Of a stretch of DNA of 8,323 nucleotides, positions 1-6,257 are shown in pieces. The stretch is from the NCBI GenBank assembly GCA_900552845.1, contig USBC01000072.1, positions 1-8,323 of the forward strand, given 5' to 3'. Under the pieces are notes generated by a model, which did no database searches, had not been told where the DNA came from, and saw only the letters and a program-made list of their open reading frames with translations. The DNA comes from an uncultured Oscillospiraceae bacterium. Lineage in GTDB: Bacteria > Bacillota > Clostridia > Oscillospirales > Ruminococcaceae. Position 1 is the first letter of the stretch; every line of letters starts with the position of its first letter. A program made the translations under genes and the position numbers.

Positions 1-956
1 GGCGGAGTGAAAGCGGCAGCTACACCGGCTTTTTCGCGCCGCGCAGCCATACCGTCATTCCCTGCGGGGACTGTGCATTACAACCCAAAGAATTCAGTGA
101 GATCGCTGCATGGGTGTGCCATTTTGCCGATAGACACAAGCTGACCATCTATAACGAGCAAAGCGGGAAAGGGCTCCTTCGGCATCTGTATTTGCGGCAG
201 GCAGCCACAGACAGCAGCATTATGCTCTGTCTGATTATAAATGGCCGAAGAATGCCGCAGGCAGAGCAATTTGCACAAGAGGCTCAAGCTGCATTTCCAT
301 CCATCGCCACCGTATTGTTAAACCATAATACGCGGCGCGATAATGTGATCCTTGGTGCGGAGCAAACGGTGCTGACAGGATCCGGCGTTTTGCATGATAC
401 CATGTGCGGCATTTCAGTTTCTCTTTCAGCCCACAGCTTCTATCAGGTGAACCACGATTCTGCCGAGCAGCTCTACCACGAAGCCGCACGGCTGGCAGCG
501 CTGAAGCCACAGGAAACGCTGCTTGATCTCTACTGCGGAGTCGGCACCATTGGTCTTTCCATGGTACAGCCAGAGCAAAAGCTCATCGGCGTCGAGGTTG
601 TCCCCAGCGCCGTAGAAAACGCCCAAGAAAATGCCCTGCGTGCAGGGGTACAGAATGCGGAATTTTTGTGTGCAGATGCGGGAAAAGCAGCGCAGATCCT
701 GGCGGAACGCGGACTGCGCCCCGATGTGATCGTGCTTGATCCCCCGCGCAAGAGCTGCGACAGTGCAACACTGGAGGCAGTTGTACACATGGCACCCAGC
801 CGCATTGTAATGGTAAGCTGCAATCCTGCTACCATGGCGCGGGACGCTGCCGTCCTGCGGGAGAAGGGCTATACGCTGCAGTGCTATCGGCCTGTCGATC
901 TTTTCCCGAGGACAGCGCATTGTGAATGCGTACTCTTAATGATTAAAACCGAATAA
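1..956 (+). CDS. rlmD: 23S rRNA (uracil-5-)-methyltransferase, RlmD/RumA family, 5' end outside window
   Basis: SAM-dependent enzyme expected to form 5-methyluridine in 23S rRNA (COG2265; E. coli RlmD acts at U1939, and some Gram-positive RlmCD enzymes also act at U747). The frame is open from base 3, giving 317 visible residues; family members are about 450, so the N-terminal TRAM domain and first Fe-S cysteines lie outside. Visible signatures in order: GFFAPRSH, then a cysteine at 72-74 in GDCALQ that probably is the fourth Fe-S ligand; SFYQVN; SAM motif DLYCGVGTIGL from 525; LDPPRK with its Asp at 738; the catalytic cysteine of SCNP at 819-821; and the terminal FPRTAHCE signature. A GTG at 114 is internal, because conserved sequence continues in frame upstream. 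It ends in TAA just before a hairpin. The family is certain; the exact target uridine, and RlmD versus a TrmA-like paralogue, is not decidable here. Confidence 0.93.
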   Translation, partial: RSESGSYTGFFAPRSHTVIPCGDCALQPKEFSEIAAWVCHFADRHKLTIYNEQSGKGLLRHLYLRQAATDSSIMLCLIINGRRMPQAEQFAQEAQAAFPSIATVLLNHNTRRDNVILGAEQTVLTGSGVLHDTMCGISVSLSAHSFYQVNHDSAEQLYHEAARLAALKPQETLLDLYCGVGTIGLSMVQPEQKLIGVEVVPSAVENAQENALRAGVQNAEFLCADAGKAAQILAERGLRPDVIVLDPPRKSCDSATLEAVVHMAPSRIVMVSCNPATMARDAAVLREKGYTLQCYRPVDLFPRTAHCECVLLMIKTE

Positions 957-958
957 GT

Positions 959-1012
959 ATATCCGCCGGTATATTCCGTACAAATCGTACCATACACCGG
1001 CAGATATTTTTT
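959..1012 (+). terminator. Intrinsic terminator after rlmD, probably bidirectional
   Basis: Hairpin starting 3 nt after the rlmD stop. Arms are 959-974 and 992-1007 around core GCCGGT/ACCGGC, with an inner GTAC/GTAC stem (978-981, 987-990) and loop AAATC. Six T follow at 1007-1012 on the + strand. The + strand RNA has a C-A and an A-C mismatch in the stem; in the - strand RNA both become G-U wobbles and the stem is 15 bp unbroken. The thioesterase gene converges from the other side and no better terminator for it is visible, so two-way use is likely. Confidence 0.8.
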
Positions 1013-1121
1013 CAACAGCTTACATTAAGGCATCAAAGGCACCGGATTACATCAAAGCAGTAAGCAACAAGGGCTTTTATCCTTTGAATCTCTTTTCTTC
1101 AATTTCATAATGCTTTCTTGC

Positions 1122-1841
1122 CTATTGAATGCGCACCAGCAGAACTGTCTCTTCCCCACGTGATACGCGGATATCTAACCCTGTCTCAGTCTGCTTCCGG
1201 CGAAAATCCAACCGTTCCCCCTCATAGCAGGAGGATCGGAAAATGATGTCCATGCGGTTGATGTTCATGGATTTCAGCTCCGCAACGGAAAAGGGTCCCA
1301 TAACGGCTCGTGCATAAGCGGTATTATTCATGTGACCGCCCACATCTATATCCGTAGAGCGTACACGATACTCAGCATACGGCTCGATCCCCTCAAAGTG
1401 ATCTGGGATACGAGCAAACGGCTCCATACAGGAGCTTTCGTTATTGAAGCATAGCTCTGCGGGATAAATCCCCTGCAATGGTACCAGTTTGTGCGTTTTA
1501 GTATCAATAACTGCCCATTCTGTTTTGCCAACCATCAGCGTATCCCCTTTACTGCTGAGGATATAGCTGCGGTTTCCACGCATTTTATCCGGTTTTTCCG
1601 GGTATGTTTGCAGGGAGACTCCCTGCAGCATGGACGGTCGTCTGATAAAGTTGATCTGTGTTTTTACTGTCAGCCAAAATAGATTTTTTTGAGCCATCGC
1701 CTTCACACCGATCCCGAGCATTTCCGCATGGGTGGAAGCGATATCCATAAACAGTCCAAAAGCTTCTGCATAACTCAGCTTTCCCTCAAAATCACAAATA
1801 CTGGGGCCTATTTCCCGTATAATCTCATATCTTTCCAACAT
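1122..1841 (-). CDS. Acyl-ACP thioesterase (FatA/FatB-like, PF01643)
   Basis: Predicted cytosolic hydrolase that releases free fatty acid from acyl-ACP, ending chain elongation. The 239-residue product has the length and pattern of bacterial double-hotdog thioesterases: an N-terminal hotdog (about residues 3-125, with FEGKLSYAEAFGLFMDIAS and HAEMLGIG) and a C-terminal one (about 155-239) with the family motif DIDVGGHMNN at 164-173. The start is ATG 1841, because GGAGGG lies 10 nt upstream; a TTG at 1880 would add 13 residues but has no ribosome binding site. By eye against the plant FatB signature D-x-N-x-H-x-N-N, the Asp (166) and His (170) are kept, but the Asn position is Gly168. The downstream Glu position also seems to be Ser204, next to a retained Cys205. 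The gene is divergent from the bile salt hydrolase and convergent with rlmD. The family call is firm; chain-length preference cannot be read. Confidence 0.88.
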   Translation of the reverse strand: MLERYEIIREIGPSICDFEGKLSYAEAFGLFMDIASTHAEMLGIGVKAMAQKNLFWLTVKTQINFIRRPSMLQGVSLQTYPEKPDKMRGNRSYILSSKGDTLMVGKTEWAVIDTKTHKLVPLQGIYPAELCFNNESSCMEPFARIPDHFEGIEPYAEYRVRSTDIDVGGHMNNTAYARAVMGPFSVAELKSMNINRMDIIFRSSCYEGERLDFRRKQTETGLDIRVSRGEETVLLVRIQ

Positions 1842-1851
1842 GTGTGTATAT

Positions 1852-1857
1852 CCCTCC
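1852..1857 (-). promoter_or_regulatory. Ribosome binding site that fixes the thioesterase start
   Basis: GGAGGG on the - strand, 10 nt before ATG 1841. The alternative TTG at 1880 has no purine-rich site ahead of it, so the shorter protein starting MLERYEI is preferred. Confidence 0.8.
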
Positions 1858-1926
1858 AGAATGGTTCGTTGCCTTGTCAAAAAGAATGCAATCTGCTATA
1901 TTTAAGATAAAATAAGCAATAATGGT

Positions 1927-1935
1927 ATTGTAGCA
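1927..1935 (-). promoter_or_regulatory. Candidate extended -10 promoter for the thioesterase
   Basis: TGCTACAAT on the - strand matches an extended -10 element (TGn plus five of six bases of TATAAT). It would start transcription about 80 nt before ATG 1841. No good -35 hexamer is seen 17 nt upstream, which extended -10 promoters can do without. It lies beside the candidate promoter of the divergent bile salt hydrolase. Confidence 0.4.
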
Positions 1936-1954
1936 CATTCTGCGAAATTATGAT
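1928..1954 (+). promoter_or_regulatory. Candidate promoter for the bile salt hydrolase
   Basis: TATGAT at 1949-1954 matches five of six bases of the -10 consensus. TTGTAG at 1928-1933 is a partial -35 with a short 15-nt spacer. The resulting leader would be about 35 nt. It overlaps the opposing candidate thioesterase promoter, so the two could be mutually exclusive. Weak call based on hexamer matches only. Confidence 0.3.
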
Positions 1955-1994
1955 ACCTTCGTTTTCCTATAACGCATAAAGGAGAGAATTAAAT

Positions 1995-2966
1995 ATGTGT
2001 ACTGCAGCCACCTACCGTACCCATGACTTTTACATGGGGCGGACACTTGATTATGAGTTTTCTTATCCAAGCGAAGTAACTATTATGCCCCGTCGCTTCC
2101 CGATTCATTTACGGCATAGTACAGTGCTGACCGAGCATTATGCTATAATCGGCATGGCATACGTGACAGAAGGCTATCCGCTTTATTACGATGCCATCAA
2201 TGAAAAAGGACTCGGCATGGCAGGGCTGAACTTTGTCGGAAACGCCGTCTATTCCTCCCCCTGCGCGGGGAAAGAGAACATTGCACAGTTTGAGTTTATC
2301 CCATGGCTGCTTGCTCGCTGTGCCGATCTGCAGGAGGCACGTAATGCACTGGAAACCTTAAATCTGACTGACACGCCTTTTAACAGTCATTTGCCGTCTG
2401 CTTCCCTGCATTGGATCATCGCTGATGCATCGGGAGCTATTGTGGTGGAAAGCATGGCTGATGGGCTGCATATTTATGATAACCCTGTAGGCGTGCTGAC
2501 CAATAACCCTCCGTTCCCCCAGCAATTGGCAATATTGAACCGATACCGTGGTCTTTCCTCCCGCCAGCCGGAAAACACCTTTGCACCGGAAATTGAACTG
2601 CCCTGCTACAGCCGTGGCATGGGAGCTAAAGGTCTTCCGGGCGATCTGTCTTCCGATTCTCGATTTGTACGGGTCGCTTTCACACGAGCAAACTCGGTCA
2701 GCAGCGAAGGCGAATCGGAAAGCGTCAGCCAGTTCTTTCACATTCTCGGCTCGGTAGAGCAGGTGCGCGGTTGCTGTGAGGTCTCGCCCAATGAATATGA
2801 AATCACCATTTATACCTCCTGCTGCAATGCCAGCCGCGGAATTTATTATTATACAACCTATGAAAATTCTCAGATTACGGCTGTGGACATGCATCGAACC
2901 GACCTGAACAGTGAAGCTTTAACCAGTTATCCCTTGTTGCCTATTGAGATTCGACAGCAAAACTGA
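1995..2966 (+). CDS. bsh: Choloylglycine hydrolase / conjugated bile salt hydrolase
   Basis: Ntn-hydrolase of the CBAH family (PF02275), predicted to cleave the amide of glycine- or taurine-conjugated bile salts in the cytosol; no signal peptide is present. The 323 residues match the usual 315-330. After removal of Met1, Cys2 (MCTAAT) is the nucleophile. Other expected site residues are visible: Arg16 and Asp19 in GRTLDYE, Asn79 in GMAGLNF, Asn170/Asn171 in VLTNNPPF, and the arginine of SSDSRFVR (223). Asn79, rather than the Tyr of penicillin V acylases, favours bile salts over penicillin V. The loop YSRGMGAKGLPGD carries Ser-Arg-Gly at 206-208. AGGAG lies 10 nt before the ATG. The gene is single, divergent from the thioesterase and convergent with phoU, with a hairpin after its TGA. 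Activity is very likely; the preferred conjugate is inferred only. Confidence 0.94.
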   Translation: MCTAATYRTHDFYMGRTLDYEFSYPSEVTIMPRRFPIHLRHSTVLTEHYAIIGMAYVTEGYPLYYDAINEKGLGMAGLNFVGNAVYSSPCAGKENIAQFEFIPWLLARCADLQEARNALETLNLTDTPFNSHLPSASLHWIIADASGAIVVESMADGLHIYDNPVGVLTNNPPFPQQLAILNRYRGLSSRQPENTFAPEIELPCYSRGMGAKGLPGDLSSDSRFVRVAFTRANSVSSEGESESVSQFFHILGSVEQVRGCCEVSPNEYEITIYTSCCNASRGIYYYTTYENSQITAVDMHRTDLNSEALTSYPLLPIEIRQQN

Positions 2967-2974
2967 ACAAATCG

Positions 2975-3040
2975 ATGCCGGTACACCGCCATTCATGCAA
3001 GAGATGCTCTCCCATTGATGATGCTGTGTACCGGCGTTTT
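2975..3040. terminator. Hairpin between convergent bsh and phoU, probable two-way terminator
   Basis: Perfect 10-bp stem GCCGGTACAC (2977-2986) with GTGTACCGGC (3026-3035), extendable by A-T and G-T pairs to 2975/3037. The 39-nt loop holds a small AGAG-ATG-CTCT stem (3000-3010). On the + strand only four T follow (3037-3040); on the - strand the U-tract is weaker still. Its position between two gene ends supports termination for both, but the long loop and short T run make efficiency uncertain. Confidence 0.6.
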
Positions 3041-3062
3041 ATCACATGTGGCGTAATAAATT

Positions 3063-3713
3063 TCATGCCATCTCGCTGCTTTTGTGAATACCCGTTACTG
3101 AGAAAATGACCCATTCTGCGATATTTACTGCATGATCACCAATCCGTTCAAAATATTTTGCAATCATCAAAAGGTCAAGGGTCTGTTCCCCACCCGATGG
3201 ATTATCCGCAATCTGTGCAATCAATTCTCGTTTCACCCTGCTGAAATAATCGTCCACAATGTCGTCCTCAGCAATTACACGCTCTGCCAGTTCGATGTCG
3301 CGCCGCACATAGGCATCTACACTTTCCGTTACCATTTTAATTGTCGCTTTTGCCATCTCCCTCAGCAGTAAGCTTTCGGAGCATTCGCATTCCATGTAGG
3401 TAACGATCTCTGCAATATCCTCCGCCTGATCGCCAATTCGCTCCATATCGGTTATCATTTTCAAAGCTGCAGAAATCTGTCGCAGGTCTCTGGCAACCGG
3501 CTGCTGTTGAAGCAGCAGTTTAAGGCAGAGGCTTTCAATCTCCCGTTCCTTCTGATCAATCTCTCCGTCCAGCGGTGCAATTCTTGCCGCCAGTGTTTTA
3601 TCGCAGTCGACAAGAGACTTGGCAGCAAGGGCGATAGCCTCCTCGCACAGGGCGCCCATTTCAGTCAGCTCACGGTTGAGCTGTGCCAACTGTTCATCAA
3701 AATGACTTCTCAT
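3063..3713 (-). CDS. phoU: Phosphate uptake regulator PhoU
   Basis: Cytosolic regulator that links the Pst transporter to phosphate sensing and restrains uptake when phosphate is plentiful; in other bacteria it contacts PstB and the PhoR kinase. At 216 residues it has the usual length and two tandem three-helix PhoU repeats, each with the metal-binding signature: TDMERIGDQAEDIAE at 88-102 and YFERIGDHAVNIAE at 187-200. It is rich in Glu, Asp and Leu, as helical bundles are, with no signal or membrane segment. ATG 3713 shares one base with the pstB stop (TAATG), and GGGAGG lies 8 nt upstream inside pstB (3722-3727), so the two are translationally coupled. It is the last gene of the operon. No histidine kinase or response regulator is adjacent. 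Confidence 0.95.
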   Translation of the reverse strand: MRSHFDEQLAQLNRELTEMGALCEEAIALAAKSLVDCDKTLAARIAPLDGEIDQKEREIESLCLKLLLQQQPVARDLRQISAALKMITDMERIGDQAEDIAEIVTYMECECSESLLLREMAKATIKMVTESVDAYVRRDIELAERVIAEDDIVDDYFSRVKRELIAQIADNPSGGEQTLDLLMIAKYFERIGDHAVNIAEWVIFSVTGIHKSSEMA

Positions 3714-4468
3714 TAACCGAACCTCCCTGTGATGTAATCCTCGGTCTTTTTCTCCTTAGGCTGAGAGAACAATTCCTCTGTATTCCCATACTCGATTAGT
3801 TCTCCCAGCAGGAAAAACGCTGTCTGATCCGAAATTCGGACTGCCTGCTGCATATTATGGGTGACGATGACAATGGTATATTTCTCCTTCAGTTCCATTG
3901 CCAGCTCCTCTATCTTGGAGGTGGAAATGGGGTCAAGCGCACTGGTTGGTTCGTCCATCAGCAGCACATTCGGTGCCACAGCCAACGCTCTGGCAATGCA
4001 TAGCCGCTGCTGCTGTCCGCCGGAAAGTCCCAAAGCATTTTTTCTCAATCGGTCTTTTACCTCGTCCCATATTGCTGCGTCCCTCAAGGATTGCTCTACA
4101 ATCTCGTCCAGATCGTTTCTTTTACGGATACCATGCGTTCGAGGCCCGTATGCCACATTATCATAAATGCTCATGGGAAATGGATTCGGCTTTTGGAACA
4201 CCATGCCGATTTGGCGCCGCAGCTCACTGACTTCTACCGATGGAGCATAGATATCCTGTCCATTATAGCTTACCTTGCCTGTGATATGAACTCCCTTTAT
4301 AAGATCATTCATACGGTTGAGTGTCTTAAGTAGAGTAGATTTTCCGCAGCCGGACGGACCTATAAACGCCGTGATACTCTTTTCCGGAATATCCAGATTA
4401 ATGTGGTGCAGTGCTTGTTGGCTGCCATACCATAGGTTCAAATCCTGCACCGAAATAATATCACTCAT
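3713..4468 (-). CDS. pstB: Phosphate ABC transporter ATP-binding protein PstB
   Basis: ATPase that powers phosphate import through PstC-PstA at the inner face of the membrane. The 251-residue product has a complete nucleotide-binding domain: Walker A GPSGCGKST at 37-45, Q-loop Gln92 within the PstB-typical FQKPNPFPMSIYDNV, signature LSGGQQQR at 148-155, Walker B VLLMDEPTSALD at 168-179 with catalytic Glu173, and switch His204 in VTHNMQQA. The phosphate-specific FQKPNPFP stretch separates it from general importers. The start is ATG 4468 with GGGAG 7 nt upstream; a TTG at 4486 would place that site inside the gene. It overlaps the end of pstA by 8 nt (ATGAGTGA) and the phoU start by 1 nt, indicating coupled translation. 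Confidence 0.97.
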   Translation of the reverse strand: MSDIISVQDLNLWYGSQQALHHINLDIPEKSITAFIGPSGCGKSTLLKTLNRMNDLIKGVHITGKVSYNGQDIYAPSVEVSELRRQIGMVFQKPNPFPMSIYDNVAYGPRTHGIRKRNDLDEIVEQSLRDAAIWDEVKDRLRKNALGLSGGQQQRLCIARALAVAPNVLLMDEPTSALDPISTSKIEELAMELKEKYTIVIVTHNMQQAVRISDQTAFFLLGELIEYGNTEELFSQPKEKKTEDYITGRFG

Positions 4469-5324
4469 TGTTTTTCTCCCTTCCAAAGTGCCGCGAAACT
4501 AAGCCGGCGGCAATATTGAGCAACAAGGTCATTGCCATTAAGATAGCTGCAATCGCAAATGCAATTCCAAATTCTCCGTCTTCCTTAGCATAAAAATACA
4601 GAGAAATCGTAAGGGTTGCACCCGGTTTTGTAATGGCAGTAAAAAAGTCATTCATTACATGGCCGAAGCCTGCTGTAAACAACAGCGCCGCAGACTCCCC
4701 CAAAATGCGTCCGACCGAAAGGATTGCCCCTGTGATAACACCGTCCACACAACCCGGCAGCACAACTGTCCGGATAACACGCCATTTCCCTGCGCCTAAT
4801 CCAAACGCACCCTCCCGGTAGCTTTGTGGGACGGTTTTCAGGCTCTCCTGAGTCGTACGCATCACCGTGGGCAGGTTCATAATAACAAGGGTCAACGCAC
4901 CTGCAATAAGGGAGGTTTGCATTCCAAAAAATTCACAGAAAAACAGCATGCCTACCAAGCCGTAAATGATGGACGGAATCCCTGAAAGCGTTTCTGCAGC
5001 ATATTCAATGACCGAAACAATGCGGTTGCCTGCTGCATATTCGGTGAGGTAAATCGCCGCTCCAACGCCCAGCGGTACCACAATCAGAATCGTTGCCAGA
5101 ACAATATATAATGTGTTTAATATGTCCGGTAGAATTCCAATGGTGCCCGCCAGATAGCTGGGGGCTGTAGATAAAAGCTGCCAGCTTAAATTAGGCAGCC
5201 CCTTTCTCAAAACATAAACGATCAAGAAGAGAACCAGCGCTGCTGTCAAGGCTGTCGCAGTTCCCATCAGGGCTTTCATTATCACGACATAGGCACGCCG
5301 TTTGCCGCTCAATCGATCTTTCAT
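4461..5324 (-). CDS. pstA: Phosphate ABC transporter permease PstA
   Basis: One of the two membrane subunits of the phosphate channel. The 287 residues hold about six hydrophobic segments (roughly 17-39, 66-93, 117-136, 137-157, 196-217 and 253-276). The coupling-helix (EAA) loop that docks on PstB is SLKTVPQSYREGAFGLGAGK at 161-180. The stretches TEYAAGN, LSGIPSIIYGLVG and GRILGESAALLFTAG are typical of PstA rather than PstC. The start is ATG 5324 with GGGAGG 8 nt upstream (5333-5338), lying across the end of pstC; only 4 nt separate the genes. A basic N terminus (KDRLSGKRR) before the first helix fits a cytoplasmic start. No defect is seen. Confidence 0.95.
   Translation of the reverse strand: MKDRLSGKRRAYVVIMKALMGTATALTAALVLFLIVYVLRKGLPNLSWQLLSTAPSYLAGTIGILPDILNTLYIVLATILIVVPLGVGAAIYLTEYAAGNRIVSVIEYAAETLSGIPSIIYGLVGMLFFCEFFGMQTSLIAGALTLVIMNLPTVMRTTQESLKTVPQSYREGAFGLGAGKWRVIRTVVLPGCVDGVITGAILSVGRILGESAALLFTAGFGHVMNDFFTAITKPGATLTISLYFYAKEDGEFGIAFAIAAILMAMTLLLNIAAGLVSRHFGREKNNE
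4476..4480 (-). promoter_or_regulatory. Ribosome binding site that fixes the pstB start
   Basis: GGGAG on the - strand, 7 nt before ATG 4468 and inside the last codons of pstA. It rules out the TTG at 4486, which lies upstream of the site. Confidence 0.75.
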
Positions 5325-5328
5325 ATTG

Positions 5329-6192
5329 TCAGCCTCCCTTGTTCCGTTTCAGCAGCAGGTTCAGTCCGGCATTGATCAGCATAATAAACAGGAACAGCAC
5401 CAAAGCAATGGAGAAAAGCGCCTGCTGCTGCAAGCCGGAGGAATAGGACATTTCGCTGGCGACTGCCGTTGTTAAAAACCGAACGCTCTCAAAGAGGCTC
5501 GGCATACGACTGGTCGCATTGCCGGAAACCATCATAACAGCCATTGCTTCGCCAATGGCTCGTCCTACCCCAAGCACCACCGCCGCAGCAATTCCGCTGC
5601 GTGCTGCAGGAACCGAAACCTTAAAATAGGTCTCAATGGGCGTCGCCCCCAGTGCCAGAGAGGCGTCTTCATAGTCCTTCGGAACAGCTTCCAGTGCCGT
5701 AACGGAAACCTTAATAATTGATGGCAGGATCATTATTGCCAACACGACAATCGCCGCCAATAAGCTGGCGCCATCAGGAACATGGAAGATCTTGCGGATA
5801 TTCGGCACCAAAACCATCATACCCACCAAACCATAAACCACCGAAGGAATGCCCGCCAACAGGCTTACCACCGATTGCATTGCGCTTTTTATTTTGGGTG
5901 GTGCCAGCTTTGCAAGATAAACAGCCGTAAGAAAGCCAATCGGTACGCCCAATACAATTGCTCCTGCTGTTCCATATACGCTGGTTAGAATAAACGGCAG
6001 TATGCCGAAGGACGGTTCCGCTGCGGTAGAAGCCCACACCTTGCCGAAAAGAAAGTTACCTAAGCCGATTTGTCGAATTGCCGGTATGCCGGAAACAATC
6101 AGATAACCGCTGATGAGCAGCACGCACCCCACAGTAATAAGTCCAAGTAGAAAGAAGATCGCTTGAACGATAAACTCGCCGGTTTTTTTCAT
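5329..6192 (-). CDS. pstC: Phosphate ABC transporter permease PstC
   Basis: Second membrane subunit of the phosphate channel, pairing with PstA. The 287-residue product has about six hydrophobic segments (roughly 10-34, 64-93, 109-130, 142-165, 201-222 and 257-281). The family signature SFGILPFILTSVYGTAGA is at 61-78, and IPSVVYGLVG at 115-124. The coupling loop EAVPKDYEDASLALGAT is at 168-184, and the conserved GRAIGEAMAVMMVSGN at 210-225. The start is ATG 6192 (MKKTGEF) because AAGGGGAG lies 8 nt upstream. An ATG at 6198 is only 2 nt from that site, and a longer frame to 6252 would run back through the hairpin between pstS and pstC. The end is 4 nt from pstA. Confidence 0.95.
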   Translation of the reverse strand: MKKTGEFIVQAIFFLLGLITVGCVLLISGYLIVSGIPAIRQIGLGNFLFGKVWASTAAEPSFGILPFILTSVYGTAGAIVLGVPIGFLTAVYLAKLAPPKIKSAMQSVVSLLAGIPSVVYGLVGMMVLVPNIRKIFHVPDGASLLAAIVVLAIMILPSIIKVSVTALEAVPKDYEDASLALGATPIETYFKVSVPAARSGIAAAVVLGVGRAIGEAMAVMMVSGNATSRMPSLFESVRFLTTAVASEMSYSSGLQQQALFSIALVLFLFIMLINAGLNLLLKRNKGG

Positions 6193-6200
6193 CTGCATTT

Positions 6201-6208
6201 CTCCCCTT
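6201..6208 (-). promoter_or_regulatory. Ribosome binding site that fixes the pstC start
   Basis: AAGGGGAG on the - strand, 8 nt before ATG 6192. It excludes the 20-residue N-terminal extension that the open frame would otherwise allow. Confidence 0.75.
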
Positions 6209-6216
6209 AAAAACAG

Positions 6217-6248
6217 AAAAGGACGGCTGCTATTGCCGCCGTCTTTTT
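6217..6248 (-). terminator. Intercistronic hairpin between pstS and pstC
   Basis: GACGGC (6222-6227) pairs with GCCGTC (6238-6243) around a 10-nt loop. After one mismatch the stem continues with four A-T pairs (6217-6220 with 6245-6248). On the - strand the stem is followed by TTTT-CTG-TTTTT before the pstC ribosome binding site. It begins about 10 nt after the pstS stop. Such hairpins after binding-protein genes commonly cause partial termination or protect the upstream mRNA; which applies here is inference. Confidence 0.6.
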
Positions 6249-6257
6249 CCATACACT

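Noticed and set aside
114..116. GTG as the start of the methyltransferase
   Set aside because: The frame is open to the left edge and encodes conserved family sequence (GFFAPRSH, GDCALQ) ahead of it, so the gene is simply cut by the window.
426..920. 164-codon open frame on the - strand opposite rlmD
   Set aside because: Shadow of the methyltransferase frame, no family resemblance, no plausible start signal.
1031..1057. 8-bp direct repeat CATCAAAG (1031-1038 and 1050-1057) and a weak AAGG/CCTT stem in the rlmD-thioesterase gap
   Set aside because: Two copies only, short, and with no stable structure or T run; within chance expectation for AT-rich intergenic DNA.
1842..1880. TTG start extending the thioesterase by 13 residues
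   Set aside because: No ribosome binding site ahead of TTG 1880, while a good one stands before ATG 1841; the TTGACA at this spot lacks a properly spaced -10.
2358..2894. 178-codon open frame on the - strand inside the bile salt hydrolase
   Set aside because: Shadow frame opposite a gene with a full set of active-site residues; no ribosome binding site or recognisable motif.
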